A stretch of 64,000 bases of DNA. Origin: JALZVT01 sp964634815. GTDB lineage: Bacteria > Pseudomonadota > Gammaproteobacteria > Pseudomonadales > Azotimanducaceae. Made by a program: the position numbers and the translations under genes. Below, piece after piece: positions 16,716-25,274 of this stretch. The notes beneath the pieces were generated by a model. It searched no databases. It had not been told where the DNA came from and saw only the letters and a list, made by a program, of their open reading frames with translations. The DNA is taken from contig CAZWMD010000004.1 in NCBI GenBank assembly GCA_964634815.1, forward strand, positions 1 through 64,000. The letters are read 5' to 3'. Each line of letters opens with the position of its first letter. The first letter of the stretch is position 1.

Positions 16716-17627
16716 CTAGGGTTCAAGATCTTCCAGCCGCTTTGGCCAGTTGTCCTTCAGCAGGCGCGACAGCGAACGATCGGCGAGCAGTTTGCCGCCG
16801 GTTTGGCAACCGGCACAGTAGTTTGCCTCGTTCTCTGCATAGCGGATTCGTTGCACCGGCGCGGAACACAGGGGGCAAGGTTCTTTGTACTTGCCATGTA
16901 CCGCCATTTCCGGATGGAACGCGGTCACTTTGTCGGGAAAGCTATCACCTGCTCTCGCAGCCAGGCGCTCAGTCCACTCATTAAGAACCGACCGAGTGGC
17001 TTCAAACAGGGTTTCTCCGTCTTGATCACTCAGCGTTCCTGCCCGTTTGAACGGTGACATGCCCGCATGCAGCAAGATTTCATCAGAATAAGCATTGCCA
17101 ATTCCCGCAAAGACACGCTGATCAGTCAACGCCCGTTTCAGCGTATGCCCGGAGTCTCGCAGCCGTACAACAAATTCTTCGCACGAGATCTCAAGCACCT
17201 CAAGTCCGCCCAAATCGAGCTTGCTAAGCCCCGCGTCGTCGACGATTCGCAGGGACGCGCGTTTCTTTTTGCTGGCTTCGGTAAACAGAAGAGTACCATC
17301 TTGAAAATCAAAACCCGCCACCACGTTACGACCGCGAATACTCGCCCCTTGCTCTTTCCAACGCAGGCGGCCGCTAATCATTAAGTGAATCACCATATGC
17401 AGTTCGTTGCGTAATTCGTGGGTCTGCTCCTGTGCATCAAAAGAGAAGACCAACTGCTTGCCGAGGCGCGAAATGCGTTTAACGTCGCGACCAATAACCT
17501 CAGCAAGTGGCGGTTCTACCGTGCGCAGCAAAAACATACTCGCAAGGCGAACATCGACCAGAGCCCGCCCGACAACGCGGCGCTCAAGATGATCCACATA
17601 GAGGGATAAATCAGGCAATTCAGGCAT
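16716..17627 (-). CDS. Fpg/Nei-family DNA glycosylase
   Basis: A 303-residue base-excision repair enzyme. The catalytic N-terminus is MPELPDLSLY (Pro2 nucleophile, Glu3). The Lys of the RLGKQLVFSF strand and the H2TH region (DQRVFAGIGNAYSDEILLHAGMSP) are present. The zinc finger CPLC...CAGC lies near residues 251-276, but the usual C-terminal arginine loop differs (TGGKLLADRSL). It removes oxidised bases and nicks the abasic site. The motifs fit a Nei-like or plant-type Fpg better than MutM, so I leave the symbol blank. It is convergent with the CinA/NadD fusion gene. Confidence 0.9.
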   Translation of the reverse strand: MPELPDLSLYVDHLERRVVGRALVDVRLASMFLLRTVEPPLAEVIGRDVKRISRLGKQLVFSFDAQEQTHELRNELHMVIHLMISGRLRWKEQGASIRGRNVVAGFDFQDGTLLFTEASKKKRASLRIVDDAGLSKLDLGGLEVLEISCEEFVVRLRDSGHTLKRALTDQRVFAGIGNAYSDEILLHAGMSPFKRAGTLSDQDGETLFEATRSVLNEWTERLAARAGDSFPDKVTAFHPEMAVHGKYKEPCPLCSAPVQRIRYAENEANYCAGCQTGGKLLADRSLSRLLKDNWPKRLEDLEP

Positions 17628-17671
17628 ACCAGGTTATACCTACCAACTTGATTTGATTGACTTCGACTCGC

Positions 17672-19054
17672 CTAGGTTTGCTTGCCGTCATTATAAGCGA
17701 TGACGGTTTTCCACCGCCCGGAACGAAAACGCAGAACCAGCAAAACGGCTTTCAAGGCGTAATCGCCAACTAGACTGGCGTAAACCCAGAACACTGGAAA
17801 CTCAAGCCAGGTAAACAATGCCGCGAGACCAAAGCGCACCACAATAAGACCAAGGAAAGTGGCCATCAATGGGAACCGGGTATCACCCGCTCCTCTTAGC
17901 GAGCCACCAATCGCAAATTCCACAGCCATTAACGGCATGCTCGCGCCGAGCAGAGAAACAAACTGCACCGTATAGCGCACCGTCTCTTCACTATCGCCGA
18001 TAAACTGCCGCGCCAAACTCTCGGCATTTAACAAAACCAACAAGCCAAGTAGCCCCATGGCCAGCATGGCAAAACCCATCGACCGCCAGCCACTGCGAGT
18101 TGCGCCATCGGGATCGTTTGCACCAAGGTGCTGGCCCACTAGCGTAGAACCTGCAATGGAAAATCCGAAGCCCACCGTCATGCAGACCATAAGCATGTTG
18201 ACGCCGATGTTGTAGGCTGCAAACGCCTGGGTGCCATAAAACTGACCAATAAGAATCAGAAAACCAAAAAAGCCCGCCTGAAACACCAGCTGTTCTGCGC
18301 CGGCCGGCAATCCGATATCCAGCAGTCGTTTCAGCCTCTCCTTGCGCCACCATCCGCCCTTCGAGTACTTCAGCTTAAAGCGTTGCCCCATCCACAGACT
18401 TAAAAGCAGTACGGCGCCAAAGCTAAAGGCAACCCCGGCTGCAACGGCCGCGCCAGCAACCCCCATCTGCGGGAATCCAAATTTGCCAAATACCAGCACA
18501 TAGAGAAGCGGAATATTCAGCGCATTCACACAAGCCCCTACCGCAAGGGGTGACCAGGCATCTCCAGCGGCACGCAATCCGGCCGCCAGGATAAAATTAA
18601 CGGCAAACGCAAGATTGAAATAGCTCAGCAAGCGAATGTTCTTTGCGGCCAAATCCAGTGTGACCTCATCGAGCCCAAAAAGCCCTGCAATAGGACGGGC
18701 AAACAACACACCAATCGTCATGGCGATCAGGGAGAACATGCCCCCAACCACCAAAGAGGCCATGGTGACCCGGCTCGCTTCACGATGATTATTGGCTCCC
18801 CAGGCTCGAGCCACCAAGGCGGTGGTTCCCGCGGTGATTGCAATCAGCAACGCCTGAAGCGCAAAGAACACCCGCTGCCCGGCACCAATGGCGGCCAGAG
18901 CAGAGGTACCTAGCTCACCAACAAAAAGGGTTTGCACGAGTCCAACCACCGCATAGAGCAAATTCCCCAGGATCGACGGGAACGCAAGCGCAAAAATTCC
19001 CGGACGCTCATCCGGCGGCGAATCAGACTCTGAGGCTGGATCGTTGCTGCTCAA
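17672..19054 (-). CDS. MATE-family efflux transporter
   Basis: A 460-residue protein with twelve predicted membrane helices in two repeated halves of about 220 residues, as in MATE/DinF exporters (FPSILGNLLYAVVGLVQTLFVGELG at the start; NIGVNMLMVCMTVGFGFSIAGSTLVGQHLGA opening the second half; SLRGAGDTRFPLM near 380). These exchange drugs or metabolites for Na+ or H+. An in-frame TGA seven codons upstream makes the TTG at 19054 the only sensible start before TM1. It sits 44 bp from the Fpg/Nei gene on the same strand and may be upstream in one transcript. Confidence 0.9.
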   Translation of the reverse strand: MSSNDPASESDSPPDERPGIFALAFPSILGNLLYAVVGLVQTLFVGELGTSALAAIGAGQRVFFALQALLIAITAGTTALVARAWGANNHREASRVTMASLVVGGMFSLIAMTIGVLFARPIAGLFGLDEVTLDLAAKNIRLLSYFNLAFAVNFILAAGLRAAGDAWSPLAVGACVNALNIPLLYVLVFGKFGFPQMGVAGAAVAAGVAFSFGAVLLLSLWMGQRFKLKYSKGGWWRKERLKRLLDIGLPAGAEQLVFQAGFFGFLILIGQFYGTQAFAAYNIGVNMLMVCMTVGFGFSIAGSTLVGQHLGANDPDGATRSGWRSMGFAMLAMGLLGLLVLLNAESLARQFIGDSEETVRYTVQFVSLLGASMPLMAVEFAIGGSLRGAGDTRFPLMATFLGLIVVRFGLAALFTWLEFPVFWVYASLVGDYALKAVLLVLRFRSGRWKTVIAYNDGKQT

Positions 19055-19235
19055 TAAACCGAACCAAGTGAATCAGGTGAACCAGGTATCGAAACCTGAA
19101 AGTGCTGTCTACCGGGGGGAGGCGCTGCCCCATGTATGCAGCACACCATAATGCCCCAGTCGGAGCACATAACCGAGTGTCTTAACGCAATCTGGCTTAG
19201 AATCTGTCGTTTTACATCAGGGCCGGGGAGGCACT

Positions 19236-20114
19236 ATGGATCTGGGAAAGTTGGGCGTCTGGTATTTCACCGAAAACATGCCAGCAAGCAAGGCCGCCGA
19301 GACGGCCGAGCGGATCGAGCAGCTGGGCTATTCGGCGCTGTGGATCCCCGAAACTGTGGGTCGTCATCCCTTGGCCCATGCTGCCTGGCTGCTCGCGCAC
19401 ACCAAGACACTCAACATTGCCACAGGGATCGCCTCAATCTACAACCGCGAACCCGGTGTGACGGTTGCTGCGCAGCACACCCTGGCGGAGCAGTCCGACG
19501 ACCGTTTCCTGCTGGGCATGGGCGTGTCTCACGCGCCCCTGGTCGAAGGCGTTCGGGGCCTTAAGTACGGCAAACCTGTGGCCACCATGCGCAAGTACCT
19601 CGAAGGCATGGATGCCTCAATCTACGTGGGACCCAAACACGAACAGGCCCCATCGAGAGTCATCGCCGCACTTGGCCCCAAGATGCTCGAACTCGCCCGC
19701 GATATGTGCACCGGCGCGCACCCCTATTTCACGTCGCCAGACCACACCCAGATGGCCCGAGAGATTCTGGGAGCAAAACCCTGGCTGTGCGTGGAGCAAA
19801 AAGTAATTTTCGAAACCGATCCTGCAAAAGCCCGGGAACTCGCTCGAAGCAATGCAAAGACCTACATCGGCTTGCCGAACTATCGCAACAACTGGCTGCG
19901 TATGGGACTTACGGAATCTGATCTGGAAAATGGTGGCTCAGACAGGTTTATTGATGCCACCTTCGCCTGGGGCGACACTAACGCCATCAAGACCCGCATC
20001 AACGAACACTTCCAGGCGGGCGCCAGCCACGTCTGCGTACAACCCGTGAACCCCAATGGCGTCGCTGGAGATCTCCACTGGCATGCACTGGAAGAACTCA
20101 AGGACGCAGTTTAA
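19236..20114 (+). CDS. LLM-class (luciferase-like) oxidoreductase, TIGR03620-type
   Basis: The 292-residue TIM-barrel protein starts MDLGKLGVWYFTENMPASKAAETAE and contains GYSALWIPETVGRHPLAHAAWLLA, IATGIASIYNREPGV and FLLGMGVSHAPLVE. I recognise this as the luciferase-like monooxygenase subgroup usually annotated as F420-dependent (TIGR03620). Whether this organism makes F420, or the enzyme uses FMN, cannot be seen here. The ATG follows a GGGGAGG ribosome site. It is coupled to an SDR gene through a TAATG overlap. Confidence 0.85.
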   Translation: MDLGKLGVWYFTENMPASKAAETAERIEQLGYSALWIPETVGRHPLAHAAWLLAHTKTLNIATGIASIYNREPGVTVAAQHTLAEQSDDRFLLGMGVSHAPLVEGVRGLKYGKPVATMRKYLEGMDASIYVGPKHEQAPSRVIAALGPKMLELARDMCTGAHPYFTSPDHTQMAREILGAKPWLCVEQKVIFETDPAKARELARSNAKTYIGLPNYRNNWLRMGLTESDLENGGSDRFIDATFAWGDTNAIKTRINEHFQAGASHVCVQPVNPNGVAGDLHWHALEELKDAV

Positions 20115-20791
20115 TGACTAGCCACGCCTTTTCCGACCAGGTTGTTGTTGTAACCGGAGCAGCCGGCGCTCTCGGCGGCGCCGTTATGGCCGCTTTTGCA
20201 GCCGAAGGAGCAAGTGTCGCTGGCCTCGACATTGTTGATCAGAAAGACATCATCGCCTGCGATCTGTTCGAGCGTGCAAGCTGTGATGCGGCAATCAGCG
20301 AAATACTTGCTGCGCACAAACGCATTGACGTACTGGCCAATGTTGCCGGTGGTTTTGCCATGGGCCAGTCCGTGCACGAAACCGACGCATCAACCTGGGA
20401 ACTCATGCACAAGCTAAACACCGGCTCGGTGGTCAATATGGCGTCTGCTGTTGTTCCGCAAATGTTGCAACAGGGCCAGGGGAAAATTATCAACGTTGCC
20501 GCACGGGCTGGGCTCAAGGGTAGCGCGGCAATGGGGGCATACATTGCATCGAAAAGCGCAGTGATTCGATTAACGGAGACCATGGCTGACGAGTTGAAAG
20601 AACAAAACATCAACGTCAACTGCGTATTACCAAGCCTGATTGATACACCCACCAATCGGCAGGCCATGCCAGATGAAGATTTCTCCCGCTGGGTAGCACC
20701 CTCAAGCATTGCGGGTGTAATGGTCTTCCTCGCCAGTTCCGCCGCCAAAGACATCCATGGCGCCTCAGTACCTATCGATGGCTTGAGCTGA
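20114..20791 (+). CDS. Short-chain dehydrogenase/reductase (SDR)
   Basis: A 225-residue classical SDR. The NAD(P)-binding motif VVTGAAGALGGAV lies near residue 12, NVAGG near residue 77, and the active-site region around residues 137-153 has INVAARAGLKGSAAMGAYIASKSAV. The usual catalytic Ser position of the IN(V/I)AS segment reads Ala-Arg here, while Tyr and Lys of YxxxK are present (AYIASKSAV). The missing Ser could lower activity or mean a different reaction. Its start overlaps the LLM gene stop, so both probably act in one pathway. Confidence 0.85.
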   Translation: MTSHAFSDQVVVVTGAAGALGGAVMAAFAAEGASVAGLDIVDQKDIIACDLFERASCDAAISEILAAHKRIDVLANVAGGFAMGQSVHETDASTWELMHKLNTGSVVNMASAVVPQMLQQGQGKIINVAARAGLKGSAAMGAYIASKSAVIRLTETMADELKEQNINVNCVLPSLIDTPTNRQAMPDEDFSRWVAPSSIAGVMVFLASSAAKDIHGASVPIDGLS

Positions 20792-20801
20792 GCACTGTGA
20801 G

Positions 20802-21368
20802 CTAAGTGGGCGCAAACGTACCGTAACCGCCGCGGAAGAATAATAGCGGATCACCGCCCTCTTCCAGGCGCTGAAAGCCTTGCACGCGGCCAATAGCGAT
20901 GGTGTGATCGCCCGCCTCAAGCTCGTTGTCGAGGGTACACTCAACCCAGGCAAGAGCATCTGCCAGCACAGGCGCGCCGGTTTTGCCCGGCCGCCAATCC
21001 ACACCCTGAAACTTGTCGCCCCCGGAGCGGGCAAACTGATTGCATAGCTCAACTTGCTCTGAATGCAGCATATTCACGCAAAAAGCCCCAGCTGCTCTTA
21101 TTTTTGGCCAACTGCTGCTGGATTTGGCCGGGCAGACGGCAATGAGCGGTGGATCGAGGGACAGCGACACAAAAGACTGGGCAACAAACGCAGCTGGATG
21201 ATCGCCGCCATCGCCATTGCCGTCGCTTTCACCCGCATCTTCACCCGCATCTTCACCAACATTGCCACCATGGCCACGCACGGCGGCCGCCGTTACTACT
21301 ACCACACCAGTACAGAACTGCCCCATGGTGGCTCGCAGGTCTTTCTGGTCAAAAACGGGGTTAGTCAC
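20802..21368 (-). CDS. Flavin reductase-like FMN-binding protein with acidic Gly-rich insertion
   Basis: The 188-residue protein has the split-barrel flavin reductase signature: MGQFCTGVVVVTAA, then FVAQSFVSLSLDPPLIAVCPA, GAFCVNMLHSEQ, FARSGGDKF and CTLDNELEAGDHTIAIGRV. Such proteins supply reduced FMN to two-component monooxygenases or reduce flavins directly. Between the first two strands an insertion near residues 35-57, rich in Gly, Asp and Glu, replaces the usual short loop. A 12-bp tandem duplication lies inside it. The GTG at 21368 is the likeliest start; a TTG two codons upstream is also possible. It is convergent with the SDR gene. Confidence 0.82.
   Translation of the reverse strand: MTNPVFDQKDLRATMGQFCTGVVVVTAAAVRGHGGNVGEDAGEDAGESDGNGDGGDHPAAFVAQSFVSLSLDPPLIAVCPAKSSSSWPKIRAAGAFCVNMLHSEQVELCNQFARSGGDKFQGVDWRPGKTGAPVLADALAWVECTLDNELEAGDHTIAIGRVQGFQRLEEGGDPLLFFRGGYGTFAPT
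21228..21257. repeat. 12-bp tandem duplication in the flavin reductase insertion
   Basis: The unit ttcacccgcatc occurs at 21228-21239 and 21240-21251, with six further matching bases. On the minus strand it encodes the repeated GEDA of the acidic loop, so part of the insertion arose by duplication. Confidence 0.9.
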
Positions 21369-21449
21369 GCACAACGCCTAATCGGTAAACCCAAACAATA
21401 AATAGAAAATAGACAGTGGTAAACTAGGGTTTGAACCAAGGAGTGAACC

Positions 21450-22643
21450 GTGAGTGATCTAAGTGCCTTCCGCAATGAGACTCGACAGTGGCTGGAAGCC
21501 CACTGTCCCGAATCAATGCGCACACCCATGCCAGAGCACGAAACCGTGTGGGGCGGACGAAACGCAACCTATCCCAATCCAGACGCCAAAATCTGGCTCG
21601 ACAACATGGCAAGCAAAGGTTGGACCGCACCAAGATGGCCAACCCAGTACGGCGGTGGCGGTCTGACTGCTGACCAGGATCGGGTTCTGGCAGAAGAACT
21701 GGGGCGTATCAAGGCAAGGCCTGCACTGAACAGCTTTGGCATCTGGATGCTGGGGCCTGCTCTTCTGGAATTTGCATCAGAAGAACAAAAACTGCGATAC
21801 CTGCCTCCTATCGTTCGCGGAGAGATTCGCTGGTGTCAGGGTTACTCAGAGCCGAATTTCGGCTCCGATCTGGCCGGGCTGCAGACCAAAGCCGAGGATC
21901 AGGGTGATACCTATCTAGTGAATGGCGCAAAAATCTGGACGTCTTATGCAGATAGCGCTGACTGGATTTTTTGCCTGGTGCGTACCAAGCCCGATGTACC
22001 AAAACACGAAGGCATCAGTTTCATTTTGTTTGATATGGCGTCAGAAGGCGTTAGCACAGCACCTATCCAGCTGATCAGCGGCGCTTCGCCGTTCTGCCAG
22101 ACCTTCTTTGATAACGTTGTTGTGCCAAAAGAGAATCTGGTTGGCGAACTCAACAAGGGCTGGAGTATCGCCAAGCGCTTGTTGCAACACGAGCGCCAAA
22201 TGATCTCCGGAATAGGTGGTAACAGCGCTCTGGGCGGCGGCAACAAGTCACTGGCTAACCAGGCAAAGAACTACGTCGGCGAACACGACGGCAGGATTAG
22301 CGATCCGTCTCTGCGCAGTGATGTGACGCATCACAACATGAATGATCGGGCATTCCAACTCACTCTGCGACGCAGCGCCCAGGAGGCGGCATCGGGTAAC
22401 GCTAACGGTCACCTTGCCTCAATGTTCAAGTACTACGGTAGCGAACAAAACAAACGAAAGTTCGAGCTTATGCTACAGACGATGGGCAGTCAGAGCGTTG
22501 GTTGGGACGGCGACAGCTTTAGCCACTCCGAACTGAACACCACTCGCCAGTGGTTGCGATCCAAAGCCAATTCAATTGAAGGCGGCACCTCAGAGGTGCA
22601 GCTAAACGTAATCGCCAAGCGCGTGCTTGGCCTGCCCGACTAA
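21450..22643 (+). CDS. Acyl-CoA dehydrogenase
   Basis: This 397-residue flavoprotein has the ACAD signatures: RWCQGYSEPNFGSDLAGLQTKAE near residue 128, NGAKIWTSYADSADW near residue 158, and the C-terminal SIEGGTSEVQLNVIAKRVLGLPD. These enzymes oxidise acyl-CoA to 2-enoyl-CoA and pass electrons to ETF. The GTG at 21450 has an AAGGAG site seven bases upstream. The N-terminal region (RQWLEAHCPESMRTPMPEHE) is like members found in steroid or branched-chain degradation, but the substrate is open. Confidence 0.92.
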   Translation: MSDLSAFRNETRQWLEAHCPESMRTPMPEHETVWGGRNATYPNPDAKIWLDNMASKGWTAPRWPTQYGGGGLTADQDRVLAEELGRIKARPALNSFGIWMLGPALLEFASEEQKLRYLPPIVRGEIRWCQGYSEPNFGSDLAGLQTKAEDQGDTYLVNGAKIWTSYADSADWIFCLVRTKPDVPKHEGISFILFDMASEGVSTAPIQLISGASPFCQTFFDNVVVPKENLVGELNKGWSIAKRLLQHERQMISGIGGNSALGGGNKSLANQAKNYVGEHDGRISDPSLRSDVTHHNMNDRAFQLTLRRSAQEAASGNANGHLASMFKYYGSEQNKRKFELMLQTMGSQSVGWDGDSFSHSELNTTRQWLRSKANSIEGGTSEVQLNVIAKRVLGLPD

Positions 22644-22665
22644 CTCCTTAATCTCGGAGACATAT

Positions 22666-23259
22666 ATGGAATTTCTTATTTTTATTGGTGTACTCGCTGC
22701 CCTGGCATTTTGGGTTGTCGCCATCTACAACAAGTTGGTTACGCTAAAGAACCGCTACGAAAACGCTTTTGCGCAGATCGAAGTACAACTAAAGCGGCGC
22801 TACGATCTGATTCCAAACCTCGTTGAGACCGCCAAGGGCTACATGGAGCACGAACGTGGCACACTGGAGGCCGTAACCAACGCTCGCAATACGGCCATGG
22901 CAGGGCTCGAAGCCGCCAGCAAAGCGCCGGGAAGCGCTGATGCGATGGCCGAACTTTCCAAGGCCGAAGGCGCTCTCAGCGGCGCATTGGGCCGTCTAAA
23001 CATCGCGGTAGAAGCCTATCCTGATCTCAAAGCCAGCGAGAACATGATGCAGCTTTCCGAGGAGCTGACCAGCACAGAAAACAAGGTTGCTTTCGCTCGA
23101 CAGTCGTACAACGATCAAGCCACCGCGTACAACACCTACAAGCAGACGTTTCCACCCGTGGTGTTTGCCGATATGTTTGGCCATACGGGTGATGCTGGAC
23201 TGCTTGAATTTGAAGACTCAGCCGAAATTCAGGCAGCACCCAATGTATCCTTTAACTAG
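22666..23259 (+). CDS. lemA: LemA family protein
   Basis: A 197-residue protein with one N-terminal membrane helix (FLIFIGVLAALAFWVVAIYN) and the LemA core: LKNRYENAFAQIEVQLKRRYDLIPNLVETAKGY, then RLNIAVEAYPDLKASENM and TENKVAFARQSYND. LemA proteins are helical bundles on a single membrane anchor with no agreed function, often paired with HtpX-like peptidases, as here. I chose the ATG at 22666 because the start at 22627 lies inside the acyl-CoA dehydrogenase gene. The M48 peptidase gene follows 25 bp later. Confidence 0.93.
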   Translation: MEFLIFIGVLAALAFWVVAIYNKLVTLKNRYENAFAQIEVQLKRRYDLIPNLVETAKGYMEHERGTLEAVTNARNTAMAGLEAASKAPGSADAMAELSKAEGALSGALGRLNIAVEAYPDLKASENMMQLSEELTSTENKVAFARQSYNDQATAYNTYKQTFPPVVFADMFGHTGDAGLLEFEDSAEIQAAPNVSFN

Positions 23260-23284
23260 CCTCAACTGGGCGAACTGACAAAGC

Positions 23285-25261
23285 GTGGACTTCTTCGAAG
23301 CCCAGGACAACGCCCGCAAGAAAACGTGGCAGCTCGGCGTGTTGTTCGGTCTTGCGGTGGTGACACTTATCGCCATCACCAATGCACTCGTCGCCGGCGC
23401 TTATCTGCTGGCAACCGGCGGTGTGTCATCGACCAGAGGTAATCCAAACGGCAGCACGAGTTACTGGGAACTCCTCGCAAGCATTCCGTTTGACATCTGG
23501 CTATGGGTTTCACTCTCGGTGATCACCGTGGTGACTTTGGCAAGCATCCACAAATACATGATGATCCGGGGGGGTGGCCGTGCTATCGCCGAGTCGTTGG
23601 GCGGCACGCGCGTTCAAAGCAATACCCAAGATTTAAAATCTCGTCGGCTACTAAACGTCGTCGAGGAAATGGCCATTGCAGCGGGTATCAGTGTACCGCC
23701 GGTTTACCTTATCAACGAACCCGGCATAAACGCTTTTGCGGCAGGTTACACCCCTGATGATGCGGTCATCGGTATTACTGAGGGTGCGCTGGATTTTCTC
23801 AACAGAGAAGAACTGCAAGGGGTAATCGCCCATGAGTTCAGTCATATTCTCAACGGTGACACCCGCATAAATATCCGGCTGATAGCTATCCTGTTCGGTA
23901 TTCTGTTTATCGGTTTGCTCGGTAATCTCTTGCTGCGCGGGTCTCGCCACGGTGTTGGTCGATCTCGAGGCGACAACGGCGGTGGTGTCGCAGCCATACT
24001 CGTGCTCGGCGCAGGCCTTGCGGTGATTGGTTATGCCGGCACTTTCTTTGGCAATCTGATCAAAGCTGCCGTGAGTCGCCAGCGCGAGTATCTGGCAGAC
24101 GCGGCAGCGGTGCAGTACACCCGCAATCCACCAGGCATCAGCGGAGCCCTAAAAAAAATCGGCAGCGCCGGCTCACGATTGGATAGCAGCGGTGCAAACG
24201 AGATAAGCCACATGTTTTTCGGCCAGGCAATCAATCATTTTATGGGCAGCATGATGGCAACCCACCCGCCCCTGCCAAAACGAATCAGCGCCATCGACCC
24301 ATCATGGAACGGAACCTTTCCTAACAACCTGGTGCCCCAGTCAGTCACACACCTGGACGACAATGCCGCAGGTTTTGTCGCCGGGGGATCACCGGTCGAA
24401 GGTATCGCAGTCGACGTCGACAGCCTGCCCGACATTGTTGGCCGCCCGGACGATCGCAGCTACCACACTGCTGATGCCATTATTGAAACTACGGATAGTA
24501 TTTGTCTGGCAGCAGCACGCGATCCTGGCGAAGCTCACCTGCTAATTTACTCGCTACTACTGAACCGAGATGGTTCAGCGCTTGAGCGCAATCAGCAACA
24601 GATCCTCGAAACGCTAAAGCCTGGCGAACAGTCTTCGATTGGCAGGTTATGCCGCGAGCTGGAAGAAGAAGACGATCTGCACAGACTGGCACTGCTGGAA
24701 CTCGCAGTACCTGCGCTGAAGCAAATGTCACACCCTCAATACAAAACCTTTGTGAGTAAGGTTGTGGCACTGATTCGGGCTGACAAACACATTGAGCTCT
24801 TTGAATGGGTTTTGCATCGCCTCTTGTTAAAAGAGCTCACACCTCATTTTGAACGTCCCCGACCACCAAGAATTCGTTTCAAGAAAGTGCAACAGGTTGC
24901 AGCTCCTGCGGCAGTACTCATTGCCACACTGGCCCACTACGGACACGACAACAAGGAAGAAGCCTCAGCAGCCTACAAACTTGCTATGCAAGAACTGAAG
25001 CTCGAAGAGAGTCAGTCGCAACCGCAGATCAATCCAACCGATAACTTTTCAGGACTAAATAAAGCGCTGAAAGATTTGCGCGATCTCACACCTTTGCAAA
25101 AGCCCAAGTTGTTGAAGGCCTGCGCCCAGTCTGTTCTTTTTGATAATCGGATCACTGCGGACGAAGGGGCTCTCTTGCAGGGTATTTCAGCCGCCCTGGA
25201 TTGTCCGTTGCCACCATCGGTTATCGCAAAGTCCAGAACAGAATCAGCAGCTACACCCTAG
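23285..25261 (+). CDS. M48-family membrane metallopeptidase (HtpX-like) with TerB-like tail
   Basis: At 658 residues this is over twice the length of HtpX. TM helices lie near residues 18-42 and 68-88. The zinc motif is HEFSH (His183, Glu184, His187), with the third ligand Glu268 in REYLADAAAVQ, and two further hydrophobic segments lie between. Residues 380-658 form a soluble helical extension; its end (SVLFDNRITADEGALLQGISAALDCPLPP) resembles TerB-like domains. LemA upstream and ppx 13 bp downstream suggest one operon. A role in membrane protein quality control is inferred. Start GTG at 23285, with no strong ribosome site. Confidence 0.9.
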   Translation: MDFFEAQDNARKKTWQLGVLFGLAVVTLIAITNALVAGAYLLATGGVSSTRGNPNGSTSYWELLASIPFDIWLWVSLSVITVVTLASIHKYMMIRGGGRAIAESLGGTRVQSNTQDLKSRRLLNVVEEMAIAAGISVPPVYLINEPGINAFAAGYTPDDAVIGITEGALDFLNREELQGVIAHEFSHILNGDTRINIRLIAILFGILFIGLLGNLLLRGSRHGVGRSRGDNGGGVAAILVLGAGLAVIGYAGTFFGNLIKAAVSRQREYLADAAAVQYTRNPPGISGALKKIGSAGSRLDSSGANEISHMFFGQAINHFMGSMMATHPPLPKRISAIDPSWNGTFPNNLVPQSVTHLDDNAAGFVAGGSPVEGIAVDVDSLPDIVGRPDDRSYHTADAIIETTDSICLAAARDPGEAHLLIYSLLLNRDGSALERNQQQILETLKPGEQSSIGRLCRELEEEDDLHRLALLELAVPALKQMSHPQYKTFVSKVVALIRADKHIELFEWVLHRLLLKELTPHFERPRPPRIRFKKVQQVAAPAAVLIATLAHYGHDNKEEASAAYKLAMQELKLEESQSQPQINPTDNFSGLNKALKDLRDLTPLQKPKLLKACAQSVLFDNRITADEGALLQGISAALDCPLPPSVIAKSRTESAATP

Positions 25262-25274
25262 CTTGCGAAGACAA

